Origin: Gammaproteobacteria bacterium UBA2810
GTDB lineage: Bacteria; Pseudomonadota; Gammaproteobacteria; Enterobacterales; Succinivibrionaceae
Direction of reading: 5' to 3'
Length of the DNA: 64,000 bases
Assembly: GCA_002351705.1 (NCBI GenBank)
Contig: DEHC01000006.1
Span: 1 to 64,000, forward strand
Shown here: piece by piece, positions 62,407-64,000 of the stretch
Layout of the letters: every line of letters starts with the position of its first letter
Numbering within the stretch: position 1 is the stretch's first letter
Position numbers and translations under genes: made by a program
The notes under the pieces: model-generated
What the model was told of the DNA's origin: nothing
Database searches by the model: none
The model's input: only the letters and a program-made list of their open reading frames with translations

Positions 62407-64000
62407 TTGCATACAGACACGTTCAGGCTGGCAAGTAATTTCAGTCCGGCCGGAGATCAGCCCGAGGCCATAAAAACGCTTGCCGAGAACTGCGAGAGCG
62501 GCGTGCCGAGACAGGTTCTCCTTGGCGTAACCGGCTCCGGCAAGACCTTCACCATGGCCAATATCATCGCGAAACTGAACCGTCCGACGATGATCCTCGC
62601 CCATAACAAGACGCTCGCCGCGCAGCTCTACAGCGACATGAAGGGATTTTTCCCTGAAAACGCCGTTGAGTATTTTGTCTCCTACTACGATTTCTACCAG
62701 CCTGAAGCCTATGTCCCGACAACAGACACCTATATCGAGAAGGACGCCGCGGTAAATGACCATATCGAGCAGATGAGGCTCTCAGCGACGAAGGCCCTCT
62801 TCGAGAGGCGCGACGTGGTGGTTGTCTGCTCGGTATCTGCCATTTACGGACTCGGTGATCCTGAGACCGAGTTCAAGATGATGCTGCATCTGAGCGTCGG
62901 CGACCGTGTTACCCAGCAGGCCATAATAAAAAAGCTCTCGGAGCTGCAGTACACCAGGAATGAAATCGACTTCGACAGGGCGACGTTCCGCGTAAGAGGT
63001 GACGTCATAGACATTTTTCCCGCCGAGTCGGAGGATGAGGCGCTCCGCGTCGAGCTCTTCGACGACGAGATTGAGAGGATGCGTCTTTTCGATCCGATAA
63101 CCGGCGACATCAGGCAGGAGATAAAGCGGTATTCGGTATTTCCGAAGTCCCATTACGTAACTCCGCCCGATATCCTTGAGCACGCAGTGGATGAGATTGA
63201 GAAGGATCTTGACGAGAGATGCGAGGAGCTTCATAACGCGAACAAGCTCCTTGAAGAGCAGCGGCTCAGGCAGAGAACCGAGTACGATATCGAGATGATT
63301 GAGGAAGTTGGGTACTGCTCGGGAATAGAGAACTATTCAAGATACCTTTCGGGACGAGCTCCCGGAGAGGCCCCGCCGTGCCTCTTTGACTATCTTCCGG
63401 CAGACGGACTTCTCTTCATCGACGAGTCGCACGTCACGGTTCCCCAGATCGGCGCAATGTACCGTGGAGACCGCTCAAGGAAGGAAACGCTTGTCGAGTA
63501 CGGCTTCAGGCTCCCGTCGGCCCTTGACAACAGGCCGCTGACATTTGACGAGTTCAGATCGCTCCAGCCGCAGACCGTCTATATTTCCGCAACACCCGCC
63601 GAGTATGAGCTTGAGGAGGCAGGAGAGTATGTTGTCGAGCAGGTGGTAAGGCCTACGGGGCTCCTGGATCCGCTCATTGAGGTCAGGCCGGTATCAATCC
63701 AGGTCGATGATGTGATTTCAGAGATTGAAAAGCGCGTGAAAATCCATGAGAGGGTTCTCGTGACCACCCTTACCAAAAGGATGGCAGAGGAGCTCACTGA
63801 CTTCATGGACAAAAACGGCATAAGGGTACGCTATCTCCATTCCGACATAGATACCGTGGAGCGCGTGCAGATCATACATGATCTCAGGGCAGGCGCTTTT
63901 GACGTGCTGGTCGGAATAAACCTCCTGAGGGAGGGACTTGATATTCCTGAAGTTTCCCTGGTCGCGATTCTCGATGCCGACAAGGAAGGCTTCCTGAGAT
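62407..64000 (+). CDS. uvrB: Excinuclease ABC subunit B (truncated by window edge)
   Basis: UvrB is the damage-verifying helicase-like subunit of nucleotide excision repair. The first 531 residues are present. Walker A is LGVTGSGKT (about 39-47), the damage-probing beta-hairpin is [12 protein letters not shown], then come [11 protein letters not shown], the DESHVT motif [11 protein letters not shown] and [29 protein letters not shown] at the window end. No in-frame ATG suits the N-terminus. A TTG at 62407 has a GGAG site 10 bases upstream and gives the expected short lead before [24 protein letters not shown] at 62357-62362 may be the -10. I see no LexA box upstream. Confidence 0.95.
   Translation, partial: MHTDTFRLASNFSPAGDQPEAIKTLAENCESGVPRQVLLGVTGSGKTFTMANIIAKLNRPTMILAHNKTLAAQLYSDMKGFFPENAVEYFVSYYDFYQPEAYVPTTDTYIEKDAAVNDHIEQMRLSATKALFERRDVVVVCSVSAIYGLGDPETEFKMMLHLSVGDRVTQQAIIKKLSELQYTRNEIDFDRATFRVRGDVIDIFPAESEDEALRVELFDDEIERMRLFDPITGDIRQEIKRYSVFPKSHYVTPPDILEHAVDEIEKDLDERCEELHNANKLLEEQRLRQRTEYDIEMIEEVGYCSGIENYSRYLSGRAPGEAPPCLFDYLPADGLLFIDESHVTVPQIGAMYRGDRSRKETLVEYGFRLPSALDNRPLTFDEFRSLQPQTVYISATPAEYELEEAGEYVVEQVVRPTGLLDPLIEVRPVSIQVDDVISEIEKRVKIHERVLVTTLTKRMAEELTDFMDKNGIRVRYLHSDIDTVERVQIIHDLRAGAFDVLVGINLLREGLDIPEVSLVAILDADKEGFLR

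Noticed and set aside
1..64000. Search by eye for CRISPR arrays, insertion sequences, phage genes, integrases, toxin-antitoxin pairs and att sites.
   Set aside because: None found. The tRNA-Asn pair has no adjacent integrase or repeated 3' end other than its own duplication.

Overview
The window is a housekeeping stretch of a gammaproteobacterial chromosome with moderately high GC. Several gene orders are diagnostic: fmdB-aspS-yebC; pepB / ndk / rlmN / pilF-rodZ-ispG-hisS-yfgM-bamB-der; alaA-yfbR; hinT followed by an LpoB-like lipoprotein gene; gyrA-serC-aroA; and a trp operon with a leader peptide and a TrpC-TrpF fusion. The relaxed gene spacing, unusual inserts in conserved proteins and a Bacteroidota-looking dihydroorotase suggest a host-associated Aeromonadales-type lineage such as Succinivibrionaceae. 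That placement is an inference and was not tested by any search. I see no insertion sequence, prophage, integron, CRISPR array or rRNA operon.

Layout. 1-5.1 kb: the end of an unrecognised gene and a kexin-like S8 protease lipoprotein, then on the minus strand bamD, rluA and a DUF3530-like gene. 5.2-12.2 kb: the complete minus-strand trp operon (trpL-E-G-D-CF-B-A), with promoter, Trp-rich leader peptide, attenuator and final terminator all legible. 12.3-18.1 kb: a polytopic membrane protein resembling a glycosyltransferase, nfo, fmdB, aspS and yebC. 18.3-24.3 kb: two chemoreceptors flanking a class I dihydroorotase, all on the minus strand. 24.7-32.3 kb: hinT, two cell-envelope lipoproteins, ydiJ and deaD. 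32.4-35.6 kb: an RsmB-like methyltransferase, yfbR and alaA on the minus strand. 35.7-47.9 kb: pepB to der. 48-62 kb: a small basic minus-strand ORF, purL with a structured leader, an unknown membrane-anchored protein, gyrA, serC, aroA, and a degenerate GGDEF-EAL protein. The right end holds two identical tRNA-Asn genes and the 5' part of uvrB.

How the genes work together. Themes are outer-membrane assembly (BamD, BamB, and YfgM at the inner membrane), wall and shape control (RodZ, an LpoB-like activator), aromatic and serine supply (trp, aroA, serC), RNA modification and ribosome assembly (RluA, RlmN, the RsmB-like enzyme, Der, DeaD), purine/pyrimidine metabolism (PurL, Ndk, YfbR, dihydroorotase) and environmental sensing (two chemoreceptors and a CsrD-like protein).

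What stands out is not a mobile or defence system. It is a set of departures inside conserved genes: a roughly 115-residue insert between the two GTPase domains of Der, an acidic insert and an altered GyrA-box in GyrA, an acidic Ser/Asp-rich tail on BamB, and a D-E-G-D motif II in the DEAD-box helicase. Structured 5' leaders also precede purL, deaD and fmdB-aspS, and an unannotated 44-residue basic ORF lies between der and purL.
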